DNA from: Bog-950 sp046329515
GTDB taxonomy: Bacteria > Bacteroidota > Bacteroidia > Chitinophagales > LD1
NCBI GenBank assembly: GCA_046329515.1
Contig: JAXLUM010000002.1
Location: forward strand, 310,001-374,000
Direction: 5' to 3'
Length of the DNA stretch: 64,000 nucleotides
Shown piece after piece: positions 26,075-35,090 of the stretch. Position numbers and translations under genes: made by a program. Position 1 is the first letter of the stretch; every line of letters starts with the position of its first letter. The notes beneath the pieces were generated by a model. That model did no database searches, had not been told where the DNA came from, and worked only from the letters and a program-made list of their open reading frames with translations.

Positions 26075-28249
26075 CTATTTGTTATTCTTTAAGTTCTGAA
26101 TTTCTTTTTTCAGGTCTTCAATTTGTTGTTGTTGTTCCTGTATTGCTTTGGTTAATACCGGAATAAGTTCAACGTACTTCATACCATAAATATCAGTGTA
26201 TTTAGGGGCAGGTTTGCCGGCTTTTACTGCAGCGTCAATCTCTGCCTGGGTAATAAAGTCGTGCTGAACTGCTTCAGGTACTACCTTCTCAACCTCCTGA
26301 GCAAGGAAGCCTATCTGCACGCCTTTTCCGTCCTCTTCATTCTTCCACTCATAGCTAACCGGGTGAAGTTTCATTACAGCGCCAACGCCACGGTCAAGAT
26401 CAATAATGTTTTTCTTTAAGCGGGCATCAGATGTTTGGATGGTACCGTTAGCTGCATAAACTGCTTCCCAACGGTAAGCAGAGGTGCCCAATAATGTTAA
26501 TCCGTTACCAAATGGCTCAATATCATCGCCGGTGCGATTCATATACAAACCTACTGTAGGGGTGCCGGATGAAAAAGCAGCCCAATAGGTAACATCAGCA
26601 TAGTTATACAGGCTTGTACTATCGCTGGCGCCTACACGGAAATATTGACTAACCGTTCCGCTTCCGTTACCTATTGATATAGAGTTTTGGCGAACATCGA
26701 AGTTGGTTAATGCGCCGTAACCAGTGCTGCTACCGAAGGTAGCTTTGCCAGGACCTACATAAAGCACAGCAGGACCGCTGGTAGAAGTAATTTGAGCACC
26801 AATACCGGAGTTTGCTTCTACTTTTAAACCTAAGCCTGAGCCGGTGTTAACCGCCCACACACCATTACCGGTAGCGGTATTTGCACCTACAACACCACCT
26901 AAATTACCGGCGCTAAGACCATAAATACCGTTTTGGTTTTGGCTTACACCAATTACGCCAATACCGTTTTGCGATTCGCCATATAAGCTACCACTGGTAG
27001 CAACGGAAGTGCTCGGTGCTGTACCTAAAGTTGCTCTAACAGCATTACCTATACCGGTGGTAGATACTACGTACATTTGATAGTTAGGTGACGGAGTTGC
27101 ATTTACACCAATTGTACCATCAGCTGCAATAGTTGCACGTAAGCTACCGTTGGTGGCAAAGCGCATGGTTCCGTTTTCCCAGTTCCATACATCCACATCG
27201 TTACCATCGAAGTCATCAAGACCTATCATAAAACCATCACCTGAACTTGTACCTGTGCTGGTATTTACAAAACCCATGTTGCTCCAGCTGCCGGCAACAT
27301 CCTGAATATTTAAGTCATATGACAGTGCAGTGTTATTTAAACCTACGCTACCACCACTTTCAAACAAGGCAGAGTTACCGCCGGAAGTACCGTTAGGTGT
27401 AAACTTGGTAACATAATTTAGTGTACCACTTAGTGAGCCAGGGCCAGTTGCACCGGTAGAACCAGTTGGGCCGGTTGCACCTGTAGAGCCTGTATTACCT
27501 TTAGCACCAGTTGCGCCGGTAGAACCGGTTGGGCCTGTAGCGCCACCACCTGCACCTGTAGGGCCGGTAGGGCCAGTTGGGCCGGTTACTCCTGCGCCCG
27601 TTGCACCTGTTGCGCCGGTAGAACCAGTGCTGCCTTTAACACCAGTTGGGCCTGTAGGGCCAGTAGCACCGCCACCACTACCGGTGGCACCTGTGGCACC
27701 AGTTGGGCCCGTTGCACCTGTAGCGCCACCACCGGAACCTTGCGGCCCCTGAGGGCCCGTTGGACCGGTAGCACCATCAGCACCTTGCGCACCGGCAGGG
27801 CCTTGCGCACCCTGTATACCCTGCGGACCGGTTGGGCCCGTAGCACCTGTAGTGCCTGCAGGAGAGTTAGCTGCATACAATGCATAAGGCACACTAATTA
27901 ATTGCGAAGTGCCCATATCATTAAAGCCTGCGCTGTTAACGTTGGCTTCAACCTGTAAGAATTTGCTTCCGCTTCCCCAGCTTACTGAAGCCAGGTTTGC
28001 AGTTGAACCAATTGCAACAGACACTAAACCAAACTGGTTAGCCGTTGTGCTAATGGTTTCAGTATAAACAGATGTGCCCGTGGCTGAACCATCGTGAATG
28101 GTAAAGCGCAATTGAACGGGGGTGTTGTTAGCAACCGGTTGGCCGTTTGTTCCTCTTACAACGGCCTGGTAGTTCATTTGGTTGGGAGCCTGAGCTATAG
28201 CCAAACCAAAAGCCAGCGCTAACACGAAAGACAGGAGTGACTTTTTCAT
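26075..28249 (-). CDS. Secreted collagen-like tail-fibre protein with S74 self-cleaving chaperone
   Basis: 724 aa. Signal peptide (1-19), the shared N-terminal domain (about 20-128), a short collagen part (about 132-272, with GSGGGATG interruptions), a beta-rich tail-fibre-like middle, and a C-terminal intramolecular chaperone of the endosialidase/peptidase S74 family (606-724). The S74 hallmark TSDARLKKNI places the cleavage Ser at 607; GFLAQEVEKVVPEAV and a final Gln/Lys-rich coiled coil follow. In phage proteins this domain drives trimer formation then cuts itself off. The family knowledge implies this fibre is a trimer. It lies 101 bp after a small T9SS cargo gene on the same strand. Confidence 0.87.
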   Translation of the reverse strand: MKKSLLSFVLALAFGLAIAQAPNQMNYQAVVRGTNGQPVANNTPVQLRFTIHDGSATGTSVYTETISTTANQFGLVSVAIGSTANLASVSWGSGSKFLQVEANVNSAGFNDMGTSQLISVPYALYAANSPAGTTGATGPTGPQGIQGAQGPAGAQGADGATGPTGPQGPQGSGGGATGATGPTGATGATGSGGGATGPTGPTGVKGSTGSTGATGATGAGVTGPTGPTGPTGAGGGATGPTGSTGATGAKGNTGSTGATGPTGSTGATGPGSLSGTLNYVTKFTPNGTSGGNSALFESGGSVGLNNTALSYDLNIQDVAGSWSNMGFVNTSTGTSSGDGFMIGLDDFDGNDVDVWNWENGTMRFATNGSLRATIAADGTIGVNATPSPNYQMYVVSTTGIGNAVRATLGTAPSTSVATSGSLYGESQNGIGVIGVSQNQNGIYGLSAGNLGGVVGANTATGNGVWAVNTGSGLGLKVEANSGIGAQITSTSGPAVLYVGPGKATFGSSTGYGALTNFDVRQNSISIGNGSGTVSQYFRVGASDSTSLYNYADVTYWAAFSSGTPTVGLYMNRTGDDIEPFGNGLTLLGTSAYRWEAVYAANGTIQTSDARLKKNIIDLDRGVGAVMKLHPVSYEWKNEEDGKGVQIGFLAQEVEKVVPEAVQHDFITQAEIDAAVKAGKPAPKYTDIYGMKYVELIPVLTKAIQEQQQQIEDLKKEIQNLKNNK

Positions 28250-28312
28250 GTGCTTAAGTTTTTAAATTAATCAAAAAAAACCGAGCAGGGGGCGGGTGCC
28301 GGTGTATAAAAT

Positions 28313-28345
28313 AAAAAAGGGAAACTGATGCAGCCTCCCTTTTTT
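28313..28345. terminator. Hairpin between the T9SS gene and the fibre gene
   Basis: AAAAAAGGGA ... TCCCTTTTTT inverted repeat with a 13-nt loop, 5 bp after the stop of the minus-strand T9SS gene. It may cause partial termination, so the downstream fibre gene is made at a different level from the small protein. Confidence 0.7.
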
Positions 28346-28350
28346 AAAAA

Positions 28351-28875
28351 TTAGTTTATAACGTTGAACTGTTTTGTTGTGATGTGCACTTTGCCATCGT
28401 TTGCGGCAGTGAACGTTGCAGTTAAGAAGTAAGAACCTGCAGCCAGTGTGCTTACATTCATTTGCTCAACTGTTTTACCATTGCTGTAGTTTGCGTTGTA
28501 TACGTCAGCAATTTTTTGGCCCAGTGTATTAAATACGCTAATAGTTAACTTTCCTTCTTCAGGATACTGGAAACCATACCACATATTATCTACCGCAGGG
28601 TTAGGGTAAACAATAAATGAACCGAAGTCATCTTTTGTAATGTCAATTAAACCAATGGCTACATCATTTGGTTGCTGGAAACCCTGAGTAAGGATGTTGT
28701 TACCGGCACTGAATGTTTGAACCATTGTCATTTCACCTACAGTGTAGGATAAGCTTCCGTTGGAGTTGGAAGAGAAACCGCCTGTGCTCGCAATTACGGT
28801 GGGGGATAGTGATTGCGCTTTTACAGCGAAAGGAGCAGCAACGGCAATAATGAGTAGAGTAAGAAGTTGTTTCAT
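28351..28875 (-). CDS. Small T9SS cargo protein (type A sorting domain)
   Basis: 174 aa. Signal peptide (1-20); a short domain TVIASTGGFSS ... LSYTVGEMTMVQTF ... LTQGFQQP (about 25-68), and a T9SS type A C-terminal sorting domain (about 90-174: YPNPAVDN, ISVFNTLGQKIADV, LAAGSYFLTATF, TKQFNVIN). After export through the outer membrane the tail is normally removed, leaving a mature part of only about 70 residues. It is clearly paralogous to the protein at 40569 and, like it, precedes a collagen-like gene. Confidence 0.87.
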   Translation of the reverse strand: MKQLLTLLIIAVAAPFAVKAQSLSPTVIASTGGFSSNSNGSLSYTVGEMTMVQTFSAGNNILTQGFQQPNDVAIGLIDITKDDFGSFIVYPNPAVDNMWYGFQYPEEGKLTISVFNTLGQKIADVYNANYSNGKTVEQMNVSTLAAGSYFLTATFTAANDGKVHITTKQFNVIN

Positions 28876-28901
28876 AATCGTTGATTTTTGGAATTACGGA
28901 C

Positions 28902-28932
28902 TAAATGTAGGCATTAGATTAATACGAACAAA
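28902..28932 (-). promoter_or_regulatory. Bacteroidota-type promoter for the T9SS gene
   Basis: On the minus strand TTTG (28932-28929), 19-nt spacer, TACATTTA (28909-28902), one mismatch from TAnnTTTG. The start codon follows 26 nt after the -7 box, giving a leader of about 20 nt. Confidence 0.45.
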
Positions 28933-29051
28933 ATTTGTTTTTTAAAAAATTCAGAGGTCGTATAAAATCCGAAAACCCGCAGTAAACCAGTTATATACGG
29001 GCCTGTGTAGAAATAGGTTCACCCCAAAATTACCTTAAAAACGCCCTACTA

Positions 29052-30284
29052 TTAATACAGCAGCCGCGATTTTATGGTGCCTTTTGCATACTTAAGTAGC
29101 TTAGACGCCTCCTTTGAAAGGGCAGAATCCACATCCAACACCACATAACCGATGGTTTCGTTGGTTTTAAGATACTGGCCCGAGATATTGATGTTGTGGG
29201 AGGAAAGCAGGGAGTTGATTTCGCCCAACACGCCGGGTATATTTTTGTGAATGTGCAGTATACGATGGGTTTTGGCCTGCATGGGCAGGTTAAGTGCAGG
29301 TATAGAATGCGAACCCGTGCTTACCCCTTTTTCCAGGAAGTTGAGCATTTTGGATGTTACATCAAGCCCGATATTGGTTTGGGCCTCTTCAGTACTGCCG
29401 CCAATGTGCGGGGTAAGGATAACGTTGGACAGGTTCTGCAATACGGTGCTGAACTTGGCGCCGTTCTTTTCAGGCTCTTCAGGAAATACATCAACCGCTG
29501 CGCCGGCAAGTTGGCCGCTCTTTAAGCAATCTCTTAATGCTTCAAGGTCCACCACATCGCCACGGCTATAATTAATAAGCAGGCTGCCCTTTTTCATAAA
29601 GGCCAGCGTTTGCGCATTAATCATGTTACGGGTTGAAGCATCACTAGGCACATGCAGGGTTACGATATTGGAACGGCGCAGTAATTCGCGTAAGGAGCGC
29701 ACTTGCTTTGCGTTGCCATGCGGCAGTTTTGGTTCCGCATCATAATATATCACATCCATGCCTAATGCCTCGGCCAGCACACTAACCTGCGAACCGATGT
29801 TGCCATAACCAATTATACCCAGGGTTTTACCGCGTAATTCATAACTGCCTTTGGCATCCTTTTGCCAAATGCCTTCGTGAGCTGCTTTGTTTTTATCGGG
29901 TATGCGGCGGATGAGCATAATAGAAAGACCAATTACCAATTCGGCCACGCTACGGGTATTAGCATGCGGGGCATTGAAAACCGCTACGCCGTTTTCGGTT
30001 GCGCTTTTCATATTTACCTGGTTAACCCCAATACAATAACAACCTATGCCTAACAGTTTATTGGCCTTAGTTAAAACCTTTGGCGTTATAAGCGTTTTGC
30101 TACGTATACCTAACAGGTGAACATCCTTAATTTTTTGCGCTAACTCTTTTTCATCAAGGGCCGCACTCAGCTTTTCAATGTTGTTATATCCCGCTTCGCG
30201 GAATTCTTCAACAGAAACATCGCTGATGTTTTCCAGTAACAGTATTTTGATTTTATCTTTTGGATAGCTGGTATTCTTACTCAT
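29052..30284 (-). CDS. serA: D-3-phosphoglycerate dehydrogenase
   Basis: 410 aa, first step of serine synthesis. It has the NAD-binding GYGNIGSQ motif (about 163-170), the substrate-side GIRSKT near 60, catalytic Arg in INYSRGDVVD, Glu in FPEEPEKNG and His in LTPHIGGST, and a C-terminal ACT domain (about 335-410) that usually senses serine. Length matches the short E. coli type, with no intervening ASB domain. It lies 7 bp after a T9SS/GEVED gene on the same strand; the glycine-forming glyA lies 6.5 kb away. Confidence 0.92.
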   Translation of the reverse strand: MSKNTSYPKDKIKILLLENISDVSVEEFREAGYNNIEKLSAALDEKELAQKIKDVHLLGIRSKTLITPKVLTKANKLLGIGCYCIGVNQVNMKSATENGVAVFNAPHANTRSVAELVIGLSIMLIRRIPDKNKAAHEGIWQKDAKGSYELRGKTLGIIGYGNIGSQVSVLAEALGMDVIYYDAEPKLPHGNAKQVRSLRELLRRSNIVTLHVPSDASTRNMINAQTLAFMKKGSLLINYSRGDVVDLEALRDCLKSGQLAGAAVDVFPEEPEKNGAKFSTVLQNLSNVILTPHIGGSTEEAQTNIGLDVTSKMLNFLEKGVSTGSHSIPALNLPMQAKTHRILHIHKNIPGVLGEINSLLSSHNINISGQYLKTNETIGYVVLDVDSALSKEASKLLKYAKGTIKSRLLY

Positions 30285-30291
30285 GTATTCT

Positions 30292-31503
30292 CTATTTCAA
30301 GGACACAATTTTTTTGGTGCCCATCAATTTGTTTTGGCTGTAAACGCTTACAAAATATATACCTGCCTGTGGCAAGGGAATAGTAATTACCGATGAAAGC
30401 ACTCTGCCTTCGGTTATTAATGCACCCTGGGCGTTAGTGATTCGTAATTCAGCATTAGCATAGTCAGTTACATCTACCGTTACACTACCCGTTGCAGGGT
30501 TGGGATAAACATTTATAGGTGTATTTTGATTCTCTGAGATACCTACAGGCAACAGGCCCACATTAAATTCGAGCACCATGCCGTATTGCAGGGTATCGCA
30601 TGGCCCAAAACCTGTACTTGCATTATCTGCATTGCCCCTAATACGGAAACGCGTTTGCCCTACAGTTGCGTTTGCCGGAACAGTAAAGCTTATAGTAACC
30701 AACGAATCAAGGCCAAGGTTTAAATCCGTATTCAGCAATTCATTAGCATCAAAAACGTGGTTGTTGTTGTAATCAATCCACGCATTATAAGCACTGGCGT
30801 AGCTGTTACCATTGCGCAAAACGAGCTGGTAACTTTGCCCCGCCTGTAAAGTGGTGGTTTGGTTTATAAACTGGTAGCCCGGCGATTGCGGACCCGGCCA
30901 AGTGTAGGTAACCGTATTTAAAACAAGGCTATCAATATAATCGTAATCGGAGCAGCCTGCGAAAGAAACAGGCTCGCAATAAGGAGCAGCAGTTTCATTA
31001 ATAAGTAATGAAAAATCGATAGTGCTGCCGGCTGAAAAATCGCCACAAGGGATGATGGAAGAATCGGAAACGGCAATGCGTATGCGCGCGCGGGTTGTGC
31101 CTGTTTGCGCCGTATCGGGCACATGGAAACTAACGTTAAGCAGTGCGCCCGGAATTACATTTACCTGTTCATAAAACTTCTCATCATCACTAAAAACCGT
31201 ATCGCGGTTAACATCAACCCAAACAGCCAGTGTTTGCCCCGCATAATTTGCCACACCCACCTGCACTTGTGCATTTACGCCGCGCACAACAGAATAGAAC
31301 AAACCGGTGCCGTTTATATAAGGTGTGCCCGAAAGTGCCGGAATAACAAAGCCAGCACCGAAATCAGCCGCAGCCAGGTAAGAACTATCGGCATTCGAAA
31401 TAGTATCGGCGCAATAAGGAGCAGGGTCCGTAGTAAATAACTGTGCCTTAGCCGGTAGAAAACAACACACAAGAAGACTTAATGCAATAACTATACGAAG
31501 CAT
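30292..31503 (-). CDS. Secreted protein with two GEVED-like domains and T9SS sorting tail
   Basis: 403 aa. Signal peptide (1-20), two repeats of a beta-sandwich unit typified by LAVWVDVNRDTVFSDDEKF (about 90-108) and AYNAWIDYNNNHVFDANEL (about 240-258), then a type A T9SS tail (about 325-403: VYPNPATGSVTVDV, LRITNAQGALITEG, PQAGIYFVSVYSQNKLMGTKKIV). It is probably delivered to the cell surface or medium; ligand unknown. Its stop is 7 bp from the serA start. Confidence 0.85.
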   Translation of the reverse strand: MLRIVIALSLLVCCFLPAKAQLFTTDPAPYCADTISNADSSYLAAADFGAGFVIPALSGTPYINGTGLFYSVVRGVNAQVQVGVANYAGQTLAVWVDVNRDTVFSDDEKFYEQVNVIPGALLNVSFHVPDTAQTGTTRARIRIAVSDSSIIPCGDFSAGSTIDFSLLINETAAPYCEPVSFAGCSDYDYIDSLVLNTVTYTWPGPQSPGYQFINQTTTLQAGQSYQLVLRNGNSYASAYNAWIDYNNNHVFDANELLNTDLNLGLDSLVTISFTVPANATVGQTRFRIRGNADNASTGFGPCDTLQYGMVLEFNVGLLPVGISENQNTPINVYPNPATGSVTVDVTDYANAELRITNAQGALITEGRVLSSVITIPLPQAGIYFVSVYSQNKLMGTKKIVSLK

Positions 31504-31511
31504 AAACAGAT

Positions 31512-32450
31512 TTATAAATTCTTTAATTCTTCTTTTGCCTGAAGAAATTCATTCCATATTTCCCTTACAATTTCACCGGCGGGTTTTACCTCGCGGATGA
31601 GTGATGACACCTGACCAATTTCCAGTTCGCCTTCATTCATATCGCCTTCAAACATTCCTTTTTTGGCACGGGCGCGGCCAAGTATAGTAGCCAGTTCATC
31701 AACACCTGCACCGCGGTCTTCCGCTTCCTGCACGCGTTTTTGAAACTCATTTTTAATTAAGCGAACAGGCACCAGTTTTTTCATGCTTAATACGGTATCG
31801 CCTTCCTGCATTTTGGTGATGGTATCCTTAAAGTTTTGGTGCGCTGATGATTCGGCACTGGCGGCAAAACGGGTACCTATTTGAACTCCTTCTGCACCGA
31901 GCGCCATAGCGGCCAACATACCGCGACCGGTAGCAATACCGCCTGCTGCTATAAGCGGAAGATTAGTAGCGGCACGCACCTGCGGTATTAAAACAAAGGT
32001 GGTGGTTTCCTCGCGGCCATTGTGCCCGCCGGCTTCAAAGCCTTCGCATACTACGGCATCGCAACCGGCTTCTTCAGCCTTCTTTGCAAATTTGGATGAG
32101 GCAATTACGTGAACCACTTTAATGCCGTGTTCCTGTAAGTGCGTGGTCCATGTTTTTGGGTTACCCGCTGAAGAGAAAACAATCTTTACACCCTCTTCAA
32201 TAATGATGGACATGTGCTTATCAATATCAGGATAAAGCAAAGGCACATTAACACCAAAAGGTTTGTTGGTAGCTGCCTTAGCCTTTTGAATATGTTCGCG
32301 CAATACATCGGGATACATGCTGCCTGCACCAATAATGCCGAGGCCGCCTGCATTGCTTACTGCTGTGGCTAAACGCCAACCGCTGCACCAAATCATACCC
32401 GCCTGAATGATGGGATATTCTATACCGAAAAGTTGGGTGATTCTGTTCAT
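31512..32450 (-). CDS. Nitronate monooxygenase / FabK-like FMN enzyme
   Basis: 312 aa TIM-barrel flavoprotein. Signature stretches: GIEYPIIQAGM near the start, GFEAGGHNGREE with the catalytic His (about residue 143), IAAGGIATGRGMLAAMALGA for phosphate binding and GVQIGTRF. The family includes 2-nitropropane dioxygenase-type nitronate monooxygenases and the enoyl-ACP reductase FabK. The sequence does not let me choose between them. It starts 47 bp after the nucleotidyltransferase stop and ends 8 bp before the T9SS gene, in a minus-strand run. Confidence 0.8.
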   Translation of the reverse strand: MNRITQLFGIEYPIIQAGMIWCSGWRLATAVSNAGGLGIIGAGSMYPDVLREHIQKAKAATNKPFGVNVPLLYPDIDKHMSIIIEEGVKIVFSSAGNPKTWTTHLQEHGIKVVHVIASSKFAKKAEEAGCDAVVCEGFEAGGHNGREETTTFVLIPQVRAATNLPLIAAGGIATGRGMLAAMALGAEGVQIGTRFAASAESSAHQNFKDTITKMQEGDTVLSMKKLVPVRLIKNEFQKRVQEAEDRGAGVDELATILGRARAKKGMFEGDMNEGELEIGQVSSLIREVKPAGEIVREIWNEFLQAKEELKNL

Positions 32451-32497
32451 AGTATTAAGTAGTTAGTATTGAGTAGTTATATATGCTCAATACAAAA

Positions 32498-33508
32498 TCA
32501 ATTACTTTTTTCTCCGCGTAAATCTATTTCGGTATTGTCGCCAATGTTAAGGCTTTGGCTAAGGCCGCTTATGCTGCTATCACTACCAATAAGCGAACTG
32601 TGCAATACCACATTCTCCAGTTTGCTGAAAGAACCTACAATAGAATTTTTTATAATGGAGTAATTGATTTCGGTGTTCTCGCCAATGGAAACGTTGGGGC
32701 CTATAATTGAGTTTTTGATTTTAGCGCCGGGAGCAATATTTACCGGCGGCACAATTATAGAATTATCGCAGGCACCTTGATTTTGCGCCTTCTCGCCCAA
32801 CTTGCGCAGCAGAATGGCATTGGTTTCAAGCAGTATATCTTTTTTACCTACATCAAACCAGCTCTCTACTTTATAGCTTTTCAGTTTAACGCCGTTGGCT
32901 ATCATTTCCTGCAAGCCGTCAGTAAGGTAAAACTCGTTGTTGTTGCGCTTTTCGTTTTTAATGTTGTGTTCCAGCGCTTCAATCAGCTTATCGGTTTCGC
33001 GTATAAAATAGAAGCCCACCAAAGCCATATTGCTTTTGGGTATAGCGGGTTTCTCCACCACTGCTTTTATAAAGCCCTCTTCTCCTATTTCGGCTACGCC
33101 AAAGGCGCGGGGGTCGTCCACCTTTTTTACGCAAAGGGTAGAATAAGGCTCGGCCAGAATTTTTTTGATGTCGATGTCTACAATGGTATCGCCCAAATGG
33201 ATAACCAGTTCGCTTTTTAAATCCAGCACGTTACGGGCGCACCAAATAGCATGGCCAAGGCCCTCGCGGTTTTCCTGGGTAACAAATTTTGCGTTGATGT
33301 GCGGGTAGTTCTCCTCAACAAACTCCTTGATTTTTTCGCCCAGGTAACCGATTACGAACACGAATTCGCAAATACCGTTTTCTATCAGTTCATCAATAAT
33401 GAAGGACAGAATGGGCTTTCCGGCTACAGCAATAAGCACTTTAGGCTGGGTGTATGTAAGAGGCCGTAGGCGGGTACCTGCACCTGCTACGGGTATAATA
33501 GCCTGCAT
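32498..33508 (-). CDS. Sugar-1-phosphate nucleotidyltransferase with left-handed beta-helix tail
   Basis: 336 aa. The N-terminal nucleotidyltransferase has GAGTRLRPLTYTQPK (signature GxGTRLxPxT...PK, residues 8-23), HLGDTIVD and VEKP. The C-terminal part (about 245-325) has hexapeptide-type turns (NSIIVPPVNIAPGAKIKNSIIG). It resembles glucose-1-phosphate thymidylyl/uridylyltransferases of the RmlA/GlmU superfamily. It likely makes an activated sugar for glycans such as those built by the cluster at the left end. Exact nucleotide and sugar are uncertain. Confidence 0.82.
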   Translation of the reverse strand: MQAIIPVAGAGTRLRPLTYTQPKVLIAVAGKPILSFIIDELIENGICEFVFVIGYLGEKIKEFVEENYPHINAKFVTQENREGLGHAIWCARNVLDLKSELVIHLGDTIVDIDIKKILAEPYSTLCVKKVDDPRAFGVAEIGEEGFIKAVVEKPAIPKSNMALVGFYFIRETDKLIEALEHNIKNEKRNNNEFYLTDGLQEMIANGVKLKSYKVESWFDVGKKDILLETNAILLRKLGEKAQNQGACDNSIIVPPVNIAPGAKIKNSIIGPNVSIGENTEINYSIIKNSIVGSFSKLENVVLHSSLIGSDSSISGLSQSLNIGDNTEIDLRGEKSN

Positions 33509-33592
33509 TTTATAAGGTTGAGGTGCGAATATAAGAAATAGCCCCTCCCAACCGAAACTGAACTCATGATGAACTAGTGGGGTTTGCGAAAA

Positions 33593-33626
33593 TCCTCACC
33601 CCTGCCCCTCTCCTAAAGGAGAGGGG
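33593..33626. repeat. GC-rich palindromic repeat, copy 1
   Basis: TCCTCACCCCTGCCCCTCTC then TAAAGGAGAGGGG: a 22-bp palindromic core (33605-33626) with a CTCACCCC lead. The same lead and core recur at 35128. It lies in the divergent region between the nucleotidyltransferase and acyl-CoA dehydrogenase. Confidence 0.75.
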
Positions 33627-33731
33627 TTCAGCATTCTTCGGCTTTGGAAAAGGAATTAGGGTAAAAATTGTATTATACCTAAGTCATATTTCGGGCGTTA
33701 AGTACTATAGGGCACTTAAACTCTGTTAACC

Positions 33732-35090
33732 ATGGCAAACATCTTTAAGAAAATAAAAGGAGCCTACAAGCTTTTACATGATGTAGATTTTGAGGCCTTC
33801 AGCAAACTGGCGGCTAAGGTGGACCTTGGCGCGGTGATGGCTAAGGTGGGCAAAATGGATGATAAGGAGTTGGGGCAGTTGATGAAGATGCTGAATGCAA
33901 ACGGCCACCACAAAGAGCTCCCACCAATAGACGGTGATTTTTATGACTTATCGCACACACTGACTCAGGAAGAGCGCGAGATACAATTGAAGGTGCGGCA
34001 GTTTATGGAACACGAAGTGCACCCCATAGTAAATGACTACTGGCTGCGCGCGGAGTTCCCCTTTGAGTTGATACCCAAAATGGCCGAGCTTGATATTTGC
34101 GGATTGACTTACAAAGGCTATGGCTGCGCCGGCAAAAGCCATGTGCTGGAAGGAATACTAATGATGGAGTTGGCGCGGGTGGATGTTTCTATTTCCACTT
34201 TTTTTGGTGCGCATATGGGCCTGGCCATGGGCAGCATTTATTTAAAGGGAAGCGAAGAACAAAAACAGGAATGGCTGCCGCGGATGCAGAAATTAGAAGC
34301 CATAGGCGCTTTTGGTTTAACGGAACCTGAGGTGGGCAGTGCCGTTGCAGGCGGGCTTACCACTACCTGCAAACGCGAAGGCGACCATTGGGTTTTAAAC
34401 GGGCAGAAGAAATGGATTGGCAATTCTCCTTTTGCCGATGTTACGGTTATATGGGCGCGCGATTTAGATAGCGGCCATGTGAAAGGATTTTTGGTGCGTA
34501 AAGGCACAGCAGGTTTTGCAGTGGAAACCATGCAGGATAAAATGGCGCTGCGCATTGTGCAGAATGGATTGATAACCCTTACGGATTGCCGCATACCGGA
34601 AAGCGACCGCTTGCAAAATGCCAATGAGTTTAAGGACACAGCTGATGTATTGCGTATGACGCGCGCCGGTGTAGCCTGGCAGGCCGTAGGCTGCGCACGT
34701 GGTGCGTATGAACATGCCATTAAATACACCCGCAAGCGCAAACAATTCGGAAGGCCTATTGCGGCTTTTCAATTAATACAAAACCATTTGGTGGAGATGC
34801 TAAGCAATTTAACCGCCATGCAAACTATGGTATTCCGCCTCTCGCAACTGCAGGATGAAAATGAATTGACCGATGAACATGCCAGCCTGGCCAAAGTATT
34901 TTGCAGCCTGCGCACCCGCGATATTGTTAGCCGTGCCCGTGAGGTAATGGGAGGCAATGGTATTTTATTGCAATATGATGTAGCCCGCTTTGTGGCGGAT
35001 GCCGAAGCTATTTACAGCTACGAAGGCACTAAGGAGATTAACTCCCTTATTGTAGGTAGAGCAATAACAGGAATGAGTGCGTTTGTGTAA
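33732..35090 (+). CDS. Acyl-CoA dehydrogenase (glutaryl-CoA dehydrogenase / ACX4-like group)
   Basis: 452 aa. Residues 1-70 are an extra Lys-rich helical N-terminal part not seen in most family members. The rest is a canonical FAD acyl-CoA dehydrogenase: FGLTEPEVGSAVAGG (FAD/substrate signature), WVLNGQKKWIGNS, RKQFGRPIAAFQ, and the catalytic base in YSYEGTKEINSLIVGR. This motif and the YKGYGCAG stretch place it in the glutaryl-CoA dehydrogenase / short-chain oxidase branch. It opens a double bond in CoA thioesters during amino- or fatty-acid breakdown. Solitary, preceded and followed by palindromic repeats. Confidence 0.85.
   Translation: MANIFKKIKGAYKLLHDVDFEAFSKLAAKVDLGAVMAKVGKMDDKELGQLMKMLNANGHHKELPPIDGDFYDLSHTLTQEEREIQLKVRQFMEHEVHPIVNDYWLRAEFPFELIPKMAELDICGLTYKGYGCAGKSHVLEGILMMELARVDVSISTFFGAHMGLAMGSIYLKGSEEQKQEWLPRMQKLEAIGAFGLTEPEVGSAVAGGLTTTCKREGDHWVLNGQKKWIGNSPFADVTVIWARDLDSGHVKGFLVRKGTAGFAVETMQDKMALRIVQNGLITLTDCRIPESDRLQNANEFKDTADVLRMTRAGVAWQAVGCARGAYEHAIKYTRKRKQFGRPIAAFQLIQNHLVEMLSNLTAMQTMVFRLSQLQDENELTDEHASLAKVFCSLRTRDIVSRAREVMGGNGILLQYDVARFVADAEAIYSYEGTKEINSLIVGRAITGMSAFV

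Noticed and set aside
26075..28249. Prophage tail-fibre gene because of the S74 domain
   Set aside because: No phage structural, lysis, integrase or packaging genes lie around it, and the protein has a signal peptide and the chromosomal fibre N-terminal domain.
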